From contig JACZRS010000001.1 of assembly GCA_022574595.1 (NCBI GenBank), positions 310,001 to 374,000 of the forward strand: a DNA stretch of 64,000 nucleotides. Direction: 5' to 3'. This DNA is from Planctomycetota bacterium. Its GTDB lineage: Bacteria; Planctomycetota; Phycisphaerae; Phycisphaerales; SM1A02. The notes below the pieces were generated by a model. It ran no database searches, was not told the DNA's origin, and worked only from the letters and a program-made list of their open reading frames with translations. Positions 9,122 to 18,364 of the stretch are shown here, one piece after another (position 1 is the first letter of the stretch; each line of letters begins with the position of its first letter). The position numbers and the translations under genes were made by a program.

Positions 9122-10465
9122 ATGATGCTAACCATGAATGAATGGTTATGGGCAATAATCGGGCTAGTCGTCGGCTCCTTGGGAGTATTGGTCTTAGCCC
9201 TCATCAAACGGGCAAAGCTTCATACGGATCTAAGTAACGCACAAGTTCGCATTGGATTGCTTGAAGAACAGCTTCAAAAAGCTACAGATGAGCTAAGCGT
9301 TACAAATCAAGAGAAAAACCAGATAAATCTACAGCGCGAAATAGCGGAAAAACGCATCGCAACATTAAACGAGCAGATCCTTTCCAAGGAGCGCGAGCTG
9401 GAAGATAAAGAAGCGCTTAGTAATGAGTTTGAAGCGCTTAGCGCTAAGGTACTAAAAAGCAGCAATCAACAATTCTTGATACTTGCAGAAGCCAAGTTCA
9501 AGCCGATTAAAGAGACGTTGGAAAAATACAACCAAGCGGTTCGGGAAATTGAGTCCAAGCGTGAAAAGGCCTACGCCAAGCTGGATGAGCAAATTAATCA
9601 AATCGCCCAGTCAAACGAAAAGCTTGGATCAGAAACCACAAAGCTGGTGAGCGCGTTAAGGAGGCCGGAGCAACGTGGCAGATGGGGTGAGATGCAGCTT
9701 CGCAACACTGTCGAGCTTGCGGGGATGGTAAAGCATTGTGATTTTATAGAGCAGCCGACTGTTCGCAGCGATGAGGGGCATTTAAGGCCTGACATGATTG
9801 TGAATTTACCGGGTGGGGGAGTGATAGTTGTAGATTCCAAAGTTGCACTTGATGCGTATTTAGATTCAATTGAGGCGGATGCAGATAGCAAGGAAACTCT
9901 TGGCAGACATGCCAAACAGGTTGTGGATCATTACAAGAAACTTGCGCACAAGCGATATTGGGAGCAGTTTGAAAGAACCCCTCAGTTTGTGGTGATGTTT
10001 ATGCCCTTGGAATCTGCGCTGACTGCTGCGCTTGAGGTTCAGCCACACCTGATAGCTGAGGCTATAAAGGATCATGTGATAATTGCTACACCGACGTTGT
10101 TGATTGCGCTATTGCAAGCTACTGCTTACGGTTGGCAGCAAGAGGATGTCGCGGCCAACGCACGTGAAATTTCTAATACCGGCAAGGAGTTATACGATCG
10201 GCTAAAGAAATTTGTCGAGCATTTTGAGAAGGTAGGTTCAGGGCTGGCGCGGGCTAGTGATTCTTACAATAGTGCGATTGGATCTCTTGAACGTATGGTT
10301 CTGCCAAGTGCGCGTCGGCTTAAGGAATTGCACGCTACGACTGAAGCAGAGATTGAGTTGCCAAGCCCAATTGAAATTGAAACACGACAAATATCTACAA
10401 GTGAGCTAAAGCCGGTGCAGCTTTCGCTATCTAAATCGACATCGGCTGATGAAGAAGAGAATTAG
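9122..10465 (+). CDS. rmuC: DNA recombination protein RmuC
   Basis: RmuC is a membrane-anchored, nuclease-fold protein that limits rearrangements at inverted repeats. The protein has an N-terminal membrane helix (WLWAIIGLVVGSLGVLVLAL), a long coiled coil at about 30-120, and the RmuC core with RGRWGEMQLRNTVELAGM, RPDMIVNLPGGGVIVVDSK and ATPTLLIALLQATAYGW. Its length, 447 residues, is usual. Three in-frame ATG codons (9122, 9125, 9134) are possible starts and I cannot choose between them firmly. It is divergent from the sigma factor gene and converges with the adaptor gene 5 bases away. Confidence 0.93.
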   Translation: MMLTMNEWLWAIIGLVVGSLGVLVLALIKRAKLHTDLSNAQVRIGLLEEQLQKATDELSVTNQEKNQINLQREIAEKRIATLNEQILSKERELEDKEALSNEFEALSAKVLKSSNQQFLILAEAKFKPIKETLEKYNQAVREIESKREKAYAKLDEQINQIAQSNEKLGSETTKLVSALRRPEQRGRWGEMQLRNTVELAGMVKHCDFIEQPTVRSDEGHLRPDMIVNLPGGGVIVVDSKVALDAYLDSIEADADSKETLGRHAKQVVDHYKKLAHKRYWEQFERTPQFVVMFMPLESALTAALEVQPHLIAEAIKDHVIIATPTLLIALLQATAYGWQQEDVAANAREISNTGKELYDRLKKFVEHFEKVGSGLARASDSYNSAIGSLERMVLPSARRLKELHATTEAEIELPSPIEIETRQISTSELKPVQLSLSKSTSADEEEN

Positions 10466-10470
10466 CTAAA

Positions 10471-12378
10471 CTAGTTATTCGATTCTTTGCCTTTTTGTTG
10501 GCCTTGTTGTGTTTCGCCAGATGATGGGTGTGCGTGTTCTGCTTCGTCGCTTGTACGTCTAGCACTATCGCCAACCGGTCGTGTACCGCTACCTCTTTTG
10601 CCTCTAGAACCGCGCATGTATTCGCCGCCTCCACCCGGACCTCGTTGCGGTCGATCTGCTCCTGCTGCTGATGCAGGTCTGCCGTTACCTTGTCTTTTTG
10701 ATGATTGGGAAGCAAGGGTTATGTCTACGTCTAACTTAGCCACGATTTCTGAAGGATCCGGTACACGAAGCAAGACTATTTCACCTTCGGTCAAGCCGCT
10801 TGTTATTTCTACATCCAGCTCAGAAATTCTCCCGAGCGATACTTGTTTTTGTTCATAGCCAGAGGCTTTCGGGACATAAACAAAGGGTACAGCACCATTG
10901 CGGAAGACTGCCTGGATGGGAACGCACAATGCATCGTTGACCTCGCCTACGTTGATCTCAGCTTTGCAGCGCATTGAAGGCTTAAGGCCAAACCCACTTG
11001 CATCATACAGCAGGATCTTAATGCTGTAATCTCGGCGATTGGGGTCGCGCCAACCTCCTGATTCAGCCAGCACACCGACTTCTATCACTTCGCCGTTTAA
11101 AATTACATCGGCAAGGGCATCTGATTTAACTGTTGCTGATTGGCCTATTTTAATAAGACCACTACGAGCTTCGTCAACTTTTACGATTGCGATAAGTTGA
11201 GCCATGTTTGGAAGTAAAATAACTCGTTCGTTAGGCCTAAGCTCCGTGCCCACATCAGGCGGTTGACCTTGGTTGCGCCAGTGCCCGCCAGATTCGAGAC
11301 TGCTGTAGTAAACCACCAAGCCCTCTGTGGGTGCGGTGATAATGCAGTATCCCAATTGCTCCTTAAGGTCTGCCAAGCGCTCGCGTCTACTTTCAGCTTG
11401 ATATTTCTTGCTTGCTACATCTGAGTCAGAGGATTCCAGTTCAGCTTTTTGTCTTTCCAGGACGCGACCAAGTCTATCAATTGCCTGTTTGACATCGGAT
11501 TCGAATTCAGCTTTCTCTATTACGTAGGTGTATTTTTCGTAAACCTCACAATCGAGTTTCGCTTGCTCCAGCGCAGCTGCGGCTTTGATCTTTGTGATCT
11601 CATCGCGCTTGAATTCATCCATAGAGACGAAATCTTCCTTTACAAGCCTCTTGGAATCTTCGAATCTCGCTACAGCCCGCTCGTGATCCAACTCAGCAGC
11701 TTCAAGATCAACAGCTAGGCCTTTTCGCATTCGCTTAACCGAGCCTCCCTCCCAAGCTTTAAGAGAAAGCTTTGCGAGCATTACACTTAAATTCGCATCC
11801 GCCAATTCAGATTCCTGCTGAGAAAGCGTAATTGCTAAATTGGATGTAGCTGCAACAAAAGTACTTTCTGCAGTGTTTACCTCATCCTGTGCATCCTTAA
11901 TTCGGTTGTTAATTTCATCATCCGCAAAGCGCATTAGAACGTCGCCAGCTTTTACATAATCGCCTTCATCTACGATTTCCGTAATGACCGCTCTAATCTC
12001 GAGCTTGTTTCGGATCTCGACTTGTTCGAGAGCTGCCAATTCGCCAGAGGTTGGTATGCTAATTTTAAATGAACTTCGTTTGACTAAGGCGCGATCACCG
12101 GCTGCGATTGATCCATTATCCTTACCGCTGTTTTTTACTATCAGTGTTGTCGCACCCAATATCGCTACCAAGCTGACGGCAAGTATGACAATTCCTGTGG
12201 TTCCCCCGCGACGATGAGTTGCTTTATTTTTCATGACTTTGGCTTTCATATTTTGCCAACCGCAAATGGCTGAGGATTCTTCGACCTTTATCGGCCTCTT
12301 ACTTATACATCTAATACAGTAGCTTAGCGGTGGGTTAGAATCGAGAGGATTAGAGCCCGATTTTCCATGACTTTGCAC
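10471..12378 (-). CDS. HlyD/RND-type periplasmic adaptor of an efflux or secretion system
   Basis: A membrane-fusion protein: one membrane helix (GIVILAVSLVAILGATTLIV), then a barrel/lipoyl half motif (VITEIVDEGDYVKAGDVLMR), a long coiled-coil hairpin at about residues 160-330, the second lipoyl half (IITAPTEGLVVYYS) and a beta-barrel domain. The C-terminal 70 residues are an unusual Gly/Arg/Ser/Gln-rich tail. Start is uncertain: a GTG at 12378 has AAAGGGGG six bases upstream, but the first 43 residues look unlike a leader, and ATG codons at 12249 and 12234 lie right before the membrane helix. It follows the TolC-like gene by 31 bases. No inner-membrane pump gene is adjacent. Confidence 0.88.
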   Translation of the reverse strand: MQSHGKSGSNPLDSNPPLSYCIRCISKRPIKVEESSAICGWQNMKAKVMKNKATHRRGGTTGIVILAVSLVAILGATTLIVKNSGKDNGSIAAGDRALVKRSSFKISIPTSGELAALEQVEIRNKLEIRAVITEIVDEGDYVKAGDVLMRFADDEINNRIKDAQDEVNTAESTFVAATSNLAITLSQQESELADANLSVMLAKLSLKAWEGGSVKRMRKGLAVDLEAAELDHERAVARFEDSKRLVKEDFVSMDEFKRDEITKIKAAAALEQAKLDCEVYEKYTYVIEKAEFESDVKQAIDRLGRVLERQKAELESSDSDVASKKYQAESRRERLADLKEQLGYCIITAPTEGLVVYYSSLESGGHWRNQGQPPDVGTELRPNERVILLPNMAQLIAIVKVDEARSGLIKIGQSATVKSDALADVILNGEVIEVGVLAESGGWRDPNRRDYSIKILLYDASGFGLKPSMRCKAEINVGEVNDALCVPIQAVFRNGAVPFVYVPKASGYEQKQVSLGRISELDVEITSGLTEGEIVLLRVPDPSEIVAKLDVDITLASQSSKRQGNGRPASAAGADRPQRGPGGGGEYMRGSRGKRGSGTRPVGDSARRTSDEAEHAHPSSGETQQGQQKGKESNN

Positions 12379-12409
12379 TTAAGGCCCCCTTTGATTACTG
12401 ATTTTTACC

Positions 12410-14209
12410 TTACGGGCCGTCTGGAGGGTCATCGATTTCCACTGGTTCTTGGAGAATCATCCCATTTAGAGGCTGAATTGTCCCATTAGCATCAACCCGC
12501 AATTGTCCGCTATCTAGAAGATATCTAAGAATTCCAATCTGAAGGTCGCGAACAGAGCGGTCGTAAGCATCTCTAGCTCGGTTCAAGTCGTCGATTGCTC
12601 GACTTCGCCTTATCGCATCTGCGCGATCCGGTGCAGCTGCGATACTGTCAACTTGTCTTTGAGCGATCTTACGGTTTTGGTCTTGCAATTGCACACTAAA
12701 CCTGGCTCGATCAAGATCTCGAACCGCAGCTCTCGCATCAATCGCAATAGTGTCACGGAATTCATCAAAGTTCCGTATGGCACGTTGAAGTCGAATATCT
12801 GCCTGCCTCAAGTTCAACCTCTCGATCTCACGATCCAGGGGTAATCCAAAGGTAATAGAGGCTAAGAACGAAGATTCATCAGACTTAAAATCAAGCCCCG
12901 CCCGTTCACGATTTTCATTTGTGGGTATTGAAAATGATGCGGAAAGATCAAGGTCAGGAAGCAAACCGTTGCGAGCGTTTTCTACTGCTCGCTTTGAATC
13001 ATCAAGCTGATCACGCCGATTTTGTAGATCGAGTCTTAAGCTTAATGCTAGAAGAACTGATTTTGTAATATCACTTTCCGGTGCGGGAAGATTAAGCATG
13101 GATAGTTCGATAATTACTGGTTGACTCTGATCAATACCTAGGCGGATCTTAAACCGGTCAACTGAGAGTCTGTAGCTTTCCTGCTGCTGATTAAGTCGAT
13201 CGCGCGCTTCGAGGGTTTCTTGCACTGCCTGTGCAGCACCAAATGGAGGTTCTCTGCCTGCGGTAACAAGCGCTTTAGAACGTTGTTCTGCCTCTTCTTG
13301 CATTAGTACACGGTTCTTTGTGTTGATAATGGCTTGCTGCTGCACTACGAGATTTAGAAAATCACGCGCAATATCAAAGAGGAATACTCGGCGAAAACGC
13401 TCAAAATCCCTGGCTGCGTAAATCAGATCTCTTTCTGCCTGGATGCGATCTTCGCGCGCAACGTTGCCCGCGCCACGAAGTAATGGAATATCCGCTTGGA
13501 GAATTATGTCTGCGGTTTGTACGCCTTCGCCTGACACTTTTCGATGTAAATCTTCAGTTGCGCGAATCAGGGCGCGTGCGGAGACCTGACCTCCATAAGG
13601 CAAGCGCTGCGTTATTCGAAATTCATTTACTAAACGAAGCGCAGTTTCATAGTTTCCATTATCTGCTTCACCATCTGCGGTCGCACTAATTTCATCAAAG
13701 AAACGTGGCCCCCAACGATGACGCTCGATCAGTAAGCGCAAACATGCAAGGATGTACTCTTCTTCATCGAATTGATACTCGCGGCTGGTTCTAATTGCCT
13801 GTCTTAACGATGATTCCAAATCCAGTGTAATAGCCTCAACGGGTGAATCAGCATACCCCTGCAACCTTGCCATTACAGCCTCAGCAGTATCCGTTTCCGG
13901 GGCAGGTGTGAAAGTCAGCTGATCTGCGGATGGGTTCCTGGTCTGCAATTGCTCCGAATATATATCTCGATCAGCATCAAAAGGGATCGAAAGCCTTGTT
14001 GAATCTGTAGTGCGAGGGACAATGCTGGCTCCACCTAGTTCAGCTGATGTCTGGCTCAGCAACTGCGTGGTCCTGCGATCAATTCTCACAAATGAAGATT
14101 CACAGCCAATGAGTAATAGTCCCGTAGCTGACATCAGACAAAGGGGGAAGGTGAGCGTCAAAGCTCGAGCCTTTGGTTGGTGCGTTTTTGTGGGGGAGAT
14201 AGATTTCAT
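12410..14209 (-). CDS. TolC-family outer membrane efflux lipoprotein
   Basis: An outer membrane factor that would form the exit duct for the adaptor encoded just downstream. The TTG at 14263 can be read in frame, but the ATG at 14209 (MKSISPTKTH...) gives a compact lipoprotein signal ending in LLLIGC and is preferred. The body shows two long helical halves with the Ala/Arg/Gln-rich pattern of the family, including QADIPLLRGAGNVAREDR, LPDLDLSASFSIPTNE, and AARAAVRDLDRAR-like helices near the C-terminus. Length about 600 residues is longer than E. coli TolC. Transport substrate unknown. No ribosome site is evident. Confidence 0.85.
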   Translation of the reverse strand: MKSISPTKTHQPKARALTLTFPLCLMSATGLLLIGCESSFVRIDRRTTQLLSQTSAELGGASIVPRTTDSTRLSIPFDADRDIYSEQLQTRNPSADQLTFTPAPETDTAEAVMARLQGYADSPVEAITLDLESSLRQAIRTSREYQFDEEEYILACLRLLIERHRWGPRFFDEISATADGEADNGNYETALRLVNEFRITQRLPYGGQVSARALIRATEDLHRKVSGEGVQTADIILQADIPLLRGAGNVAREDRIQAERDLIYAARDFERFRRVFLFDIARDFLNLVVQQQAIINTKNRVLMQEEAEQRSKALVTAGREPPFGAAQAVQETLEARDRLNQQQESYRLSVDRFKIRLGIDQSQPVIIELSMLNLPAPESDITKSVLLALSLRLDLQNRRDQLDDSKRAVENARNGLLPDLDLSASFSIPTNENRERAGLDFKSDESSFLASITFGLPLDREIERLNLRQADIRLQRAIRNFDEFRDTIAIDARAAVRDLDRARFSVQLQDQNRKIAQRQVDSIAAAPDRADAIRRSRAIDDLNRARDAYDRSVRDLQIGILRYLLDSGQLRVDANGTIQPLNGMILQEPVEIDDPPDGP

Positions 14210-14450
14210 TTGTATCAATAGTTTTACCAAGCTCTTGCCATTAGGCCACACGGTTTTGTTCAAAGTAGTAAAGAAGTTGGTTTCAAAGGTGCCAAATTGT
14301 TGTCTATCTCATCCAAATAGCCACTAATTCTTATGAGCATTCGATGAGACTGCTAGTTATCGGGCGGTCTCGGACCCAAATCTGTCATCCTTTAGCAGTA
14401 GTGCCAGAGTGGACCTGACGCTTGCCAATTGTCGGGCTACACTTGCCCCC

Positions 14451-17225
14451 ATGTCACGGGTGACACACGATGGACAAAGCTTCTCAATCGACGGCAGGCG
14501 TATCTGGCTCCTGGCGGGATCGATTCACTATGCCCGTGTACCTGCTGAGGTCTGGGAGGATCGAATAGCAGCAGCTGCCCAGGCGGGCCTTAATACTATC
14601 GAAACCGTTTGCCCCTGGTATTTGCATGAGCCTCGCAAAGGCCGCTTTAGCTTCTCGGGCCAGGCGGATGTAGGCCGATTTATTCAGCTTTGCCAAGAAG
14701 CAGGGCTTTGGGTGATTTTAAGGCCCGGGCCATACGTCGGTGATCATTATGATGCGGGAGGCCTGCCCGCTTGGATTATCGAGAAGCCAGATGTGAAACT
14801 TAGAGAGGCGAACGAGAAATTCCTCGAACGCGCCAGTTTGTACTTACGCAAACTTATGGGAGAAGTGTCGAAATTACAGGCTACCGAAGGTGGACCCATC
14901 GTTCTTATGCAAAGTGAACACGCATGGCTGTGCGCTAACGATGTACAAGGCGACAAGTACCTAAAAGAAATCACACGCTATCTGCGCGAAAATGGGGCCA
15001 GTGTACCAATCATAAACACCAACGATCTTTGGCAAGAATCTGCGGGCACAATTGCTACTTGGAGAGGTAGTGAAGATTTACTTTTGCACCTGCGTCAATT
15101 GCGCTCGGTTCAAAATAATGCGCCTAGATTGGTAAGCGCACTTGAATCTGCGGATATCCAAACTTGGGGCACTGATACCTCTAGCGATTTTACGCCTGAT
15201 GCTCTCTTGCAGCGAATTGCGCAAGTTCTCGCAGCTGGATCCCAGCTGGTGATTTCACCGTTTCATGGCGGAACTAACTTTGATTTTCAAGGCGGACGTG
15301 CTGCGGGAGGTTCTGACCAATTCATAAGTACTACTTTGGCGAAGAATGCTCCACTTGGTGAAGCAGGCGCGCGCGGGGAAAAATATAACGCAACCAAACG
15401 ATTGATGACGTTTGCTAGTAATTTCGCTGCTGTCTTTGCGGAGCTTGACCCGCAGTATCACCCAATTGTGTTGGATCCGGTCGATCCAAACCAAGCGTTG
15501 AATAATAAATCGTCTAGCAAAACCAGCACATCAGTAACCGTAGTGCCACAGCGCGGCGCAGCTGGTCGTGTGGTGTTTGTCTTTGGCGGAAGTAAAACGC
15601 GTGAAGTAACTTTGCTTATTGATCAGGGAATTCGCCTTCCCGTTTATCTGGGCGATCAATCCGTGGGGTGGTACATCTTTGATGTAGATCTTCAAGGTCA
15701 AGGCCGATTGGACTATGTAAACATCTGCCCGTTTGCGCTAATAGATCGATCGATTCTCGTACTTCAAGGACCAGCAAGAGCTCCTGTTTTTCTTTCTATT
15801 AGTGATAGCTCACTACAGGCGAATGTTCCATCAGGTAAGACTCCACTGGTTAAGCGGCATAAGAACATCACCATTATTATCTGCAATCAAGAGCAAATTG
15901 ATACTGCTTATCCAGATAAGGATTCGCTGCTTGTTGGAGTGGCGGGAATCGATAAAGATGGCCAACCTCTGCCACTTGAGGGATCAACCAATGCCTTGCG
16001 TATTGGTAAAGATGGCAAAATTGTAAAGTTGGATCTACCAAAGCCCAAAGCTAAGCCTAAACCGATCAAGCTAAACGATTGGCAAGGTGCATCTCGTTGT
16101 GCGTATATAGATGGAAGCACGCCAAAGTTCGCCAGCTTAAATGGTCCAGCTACATTGGCTGAGTGCGGCGCATCGGTAGGTTATGGCTGGTATCGAATAC
16201 AGCTAAAAACTACGACTACCAAGAAACACAATATGCACATGCCAATGATCGCAGATCGTGTTCATCTATATGAAGATGGCAAATTCGATCGAACTCTAGG
16301 CTTCGGCCCGGGCGCATCCAATACTCCTTTTGAAGTTACAATTGCTAAGGGGCAGCACACCTATGTTGCTTTGGTAGATAACCTTGGGCGATTCTCTGCG
16401 GGTAATGATCTCGGTGAAGATAAAGGTTTCTTTGGGCATATGCTGGATGTAAAAACCCTAAAGGCTATCAAGCCCAAAAAAATCGAAGCACAACCAGTCG
16501 ACCCGTTTACGGTTCGTGGGTTTATCGAAGGCTGCACACTTGGGCAGCTTAGCGATATCAATCAGTTGGCATGGACATTCATGCACGCAAAAAAATCATC
16601 GCTCCTTCTTGAAGTAAAAGGGGCAAATTCCAGCGGAACATTCCTGCTAAACGATAAACCATTAGGGTACTACGCAGGTGCAACCGGTGGCAAGCAATTT
16701 GAAGTGCTGCTTCAGCCTGGTGTGACAGAACAGTTTAGACGAGGAAAAAATGTTCTGCGTTTTGCACCCGATGTCATGCAGGATGGTGCGCTGGATGAGT
16801 TAGCTGGAGCTACTGTGCTATATGAGTGTGTTGACGTTATTAGCGAAAAAGCTACATGGAGTTATGCCAAGTGGGATCAGCCAAGAGCTACTGAGTATAA
16901 ACCGCTGACAGAAGAAGCAGCCAAGGAACGACTTGGCGCGCCGTGTTGGTGGCGATGTTCCTTCGAGCCTCCTCAAACCCAAACGCCGATCTGGTTTGAT
17001 ACCCATGGCCTGAGTAAGGGTCAGGTTTTTGTAAACGGCCTGGATCTGGGTAGATATTTCACATCCACAGCTCAAGGCGAAGCGGTTGGCCCACAAACTT
17101 TGCTATATGTTCCTACTAGCTGGGTCGAGCCAGGCGAACCCAACGAACTGGTCATTTTCGATGAGCATGGCTTCGCCCCTCACCAAACCCGCCTGGTCTT
17201 CGCCGATGCCGGCCCGTTGGATTAA
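14451..17225 (+). CDS. GH35 beta-galactosidase-fold protein with both catalytic Glu replaced by Ala
   Basis: Clear family 35 fold: HDGQSFSIDGRRIWLLAGSIHYAR at the start (given here only as landmark pieces: SIDGRRIWLLAGSIHYAR), GLNTIETVCPWYLHEP, LWVILRPGPYV, GGLPAW, and later FHGGTNFDFQGG with APLGEAG. Numbering from the GTG at 14409, the acid/base motif QVENEYG of active enzymes reads QSEHAW, placing Ala172 (codon 14922-14924) at the catalytic Glu. The nucleophile segment P..MEFWDGWFDHWG aligns without gaps to PRLVSALESADIQTWG, placing Ala244 (15138-15140) at the nucleophile. The C-terminal half has jelly-roll type domains as in the family. No signal peptide. The ATG at 14451 is preferred to the GTG at 14409. 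Likely a pseudoenzyme or one with altered chemistry. Confidence 0.85.
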   Translation: MSRVTHDGQSFSIDGRRIWLLAGSIHYARVPAEVWEDRIAAAAQAGLNTIETVCPWYLHEPRKGRFSFSGQADVGRFIQLCQEAGLWVILRPGPYVGDHYDAGGLPAWIIEKPDVKLREANEKFLERASLYLRKLMGEVSKLQATEGGPIVLMQSEHAWLCANDVQGDKYLKEITRYLRENGASVPIINTNDLWQESAGTIATWRGSEDLLLHLRQLRSVQNNAPRLVSALESADIQTWGTDTSSDFTPDALLQRIAQVLAAGSQLVISPFHGGTNFDFQGGRAAGGSDQFISTTLAKNAPLGEAGARGEKYNATKRLMTFASNFAAVFAELDPQYHPIVLDPVDPNQALNNKSSSKTSTSVTVVPQRGAAGRVVFVFGGSKTREVTLLIDQGIRLPVYLGDQSVGWYIFDVDLQGQGRLDYVNICPFALIDRSILVLQGPARAPVFLSISDSSLQANVPSGKTPLVKRHKNITIIICNQEQIDTAYPDKDSLLVGVAGIDKDGQPLPLEGSTNALRIGKDGKIVKLDLPKPKAKPKPIKLNDWQGASRCAYIDGSTPKFASLNGPATLAECGASVGYGWYRIQLKTTTTKKHNMHMPMIADRVHLYEDGKFDRTLGFGPGASNTPFEVTIAKGQHTYVALVDNLGRFSAGNDLGEDKGFFGHMLDVKTLKAIKPKKIEAQPVDPFTVRGFIEGCTLGQLSDINQLAWTFMHAKKSSLLLEVKGANSSGTFLLNDKPLGYYAGATGGKQFEVLLQPGVTEQFRRGKNVLRFAPDVMQDGALDELAGATVLYECVDVISEKATWSYAKWDQPRATEYKPLTEEAAKERLGAPCWWRCSFEPPQTQTPIWFDTHGLSKGQVFVNGLDLGRYFTSTAQGEAVGPQTLLYVPTSWVEPGEPNELVIFDEHGFAPHQTRLVFADAGPLD

Positions 17226-17265
17226 TATCGAATTCTAGTGGTCAAGCTGTCAATTAAAGTGCTGC

Positions 17266-17294
17266 TTGCGCAATTTAGTTTCTTGCTCTATCAT
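17266..17294 (+). promoter_or_regulatory. Possible sigma-70 promoter of the DNA methyltransferase gene
   Basis: TTGCGC (17266-17271), 17 bases, TATCAT (17289-17294). The start codon is 24 bases downstream and is preceded by AAAGGA at 17307-17312. It is a motif match only. Confidence 0.35.
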
Positions 17295-17317
17295 TTGCGT
17301 TATAGCAAAGGATCAAT

Positions 17318-18364
17318 ATGCCTGAGAAAAAGAACACTAAATTTGATCGACCAGGTGGTTATGCCATGCCCAAAGGTGGTACACAGATTATGAGGCAATC
17401 CGCAGCCGCATTGGCGGAATCTCAAATCACGCTCTATGGCGATAAACTTCCCTCATATGTATCTAAGAAGATAAGCAAACTAAAACCTGCACACAGCGCA
17501 AAAGATCCCGACACTCGCGTTTATGTTGGCGATTGCCGAGATGTCCTGGCGAATTTGCCGGATAAAGGTGAAGTAGATTTGATCTTCGCCGATCCGCCGT
17601 TTAATTGGGATGTGCCGTACGATGAATGGGATGATGGCATGCCCCGCGCTGAATACGAACGGTTTACCTTCGATTGGCTTGATGCTTGTATCGAAGTTCT
17701 AGCGGCGCACGGAAGTCTTTGGGTGAATATCCCAGATGATACCGCAGCTGAGGTAGTATTACATCTAAAGCGTCGCGGCCTATCCATGATCAACTGGTGC
17801 ATTTGGCATTTTCGCTTTGGTCAAAATCGTAATACTTCATTCATCCTCTCAAAATCTCACGTTTTTTACTTTGCCAAAGATCCGGATGCAAGAATTTGGA
17901 ATCCTTCAGCTGTTCTGGAGCTATCAGATCGGGCTGCGGTTTACTTCGATGCGCGAACCATGGCCAAGGAAAATAACAAAGGTATGCGCTTGCCTATGGA
18001 TGTTTGGTATGGCCAATATTGGGGGCGCGTACAAGGAAATAATAAAGAGCGCCGTCACGGCCACCACAACCAAATACCCGAAGTCTATCTTGAGCGAGTA
18101 ATAGAAGCCTGCTCAAACAAAGGTGATATGGTTTTGGATCCATTTCTAGGTAGCGGAACTACTTGCACTGTCGCACGCGCACTTGAGCGCAGATCCATCG
18201 GCATTGAATACTCTGCTGTTCACGCAAAGAGTGCCTGGGAGCGCATCACTAAAGTAGGAATGATTCGTAAGGGTGCTGCACTAGGACAATCCTCCGCTAT
18301 TTTTAAGGCAAGAAGACCAAAGCCAAAAGGATACGAGATTCCTGAAACTACAGTTGCTAAGTAG
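17318..18364 (+). CDS. Orphan DNA methyltransferase (N6-adenine or N4-cytosine, beta-type order)
   Basis: Transfers a methyl group from S-adenosylmethionine to an exocyclic amino group in DNA. The catalytic motif DPPF (residues 92-95, in DLIFADPPFNW) precedes the cofactor motif DPFLGSGTT (274-282), the order of the beta group. The middle part (about 170-250) should recognise the target. The first 65 residues are a basic extension (GGYAMPKGG, KLPSYVSKKISK) not part of the core. No restriction endonuclease or specificity gene is beside it, so it looks like a solitary methylase used for regulation or acquired alone. The ATG has AAAGGA six bases upstream. Its 3' end overlaps the convergent YdjM-like gene by 8 bases. 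Confidence 0.88.
   Translation: MPEKKNTKFDRPGGYAMPKGGTQIMRQSAAALAESQITLYGDKLPSYVSKKISKLKPAHSAKDPDTRVYVGDCRDVLANLPDKGEVDLIFADPPFNWDVPYDEWDDGMPRAEYERFTFDWLDACIEVLAAHGSLWVNIPDDTAAEVVLHLKRRGLSMINWCIWHFRFGQNRNTSFILSKSHVFYFAKDPDARIWNPSAVLELSDRAAVYFDARTMAKENNKGMRLPMDVWYGQYWGRVQGNNKERRHGHHNQIPEVYLERVIEACSNKGDMVLDPFLGSGTTCTVARALERRSIGIEYSAVHAKSAWERITKVGMIRKGAALGQSSAIFKARRPKPKGYEIPETTVAK

Noticed and set aside
12250-12378. 43-residue N-terminal extension of the HlyD-like adaptor
   Set aside because: A ribosome site precedes the GTG, so the full frame was listed, but the reading looks like non-coding sequence and I do not treat it as a functional domain.
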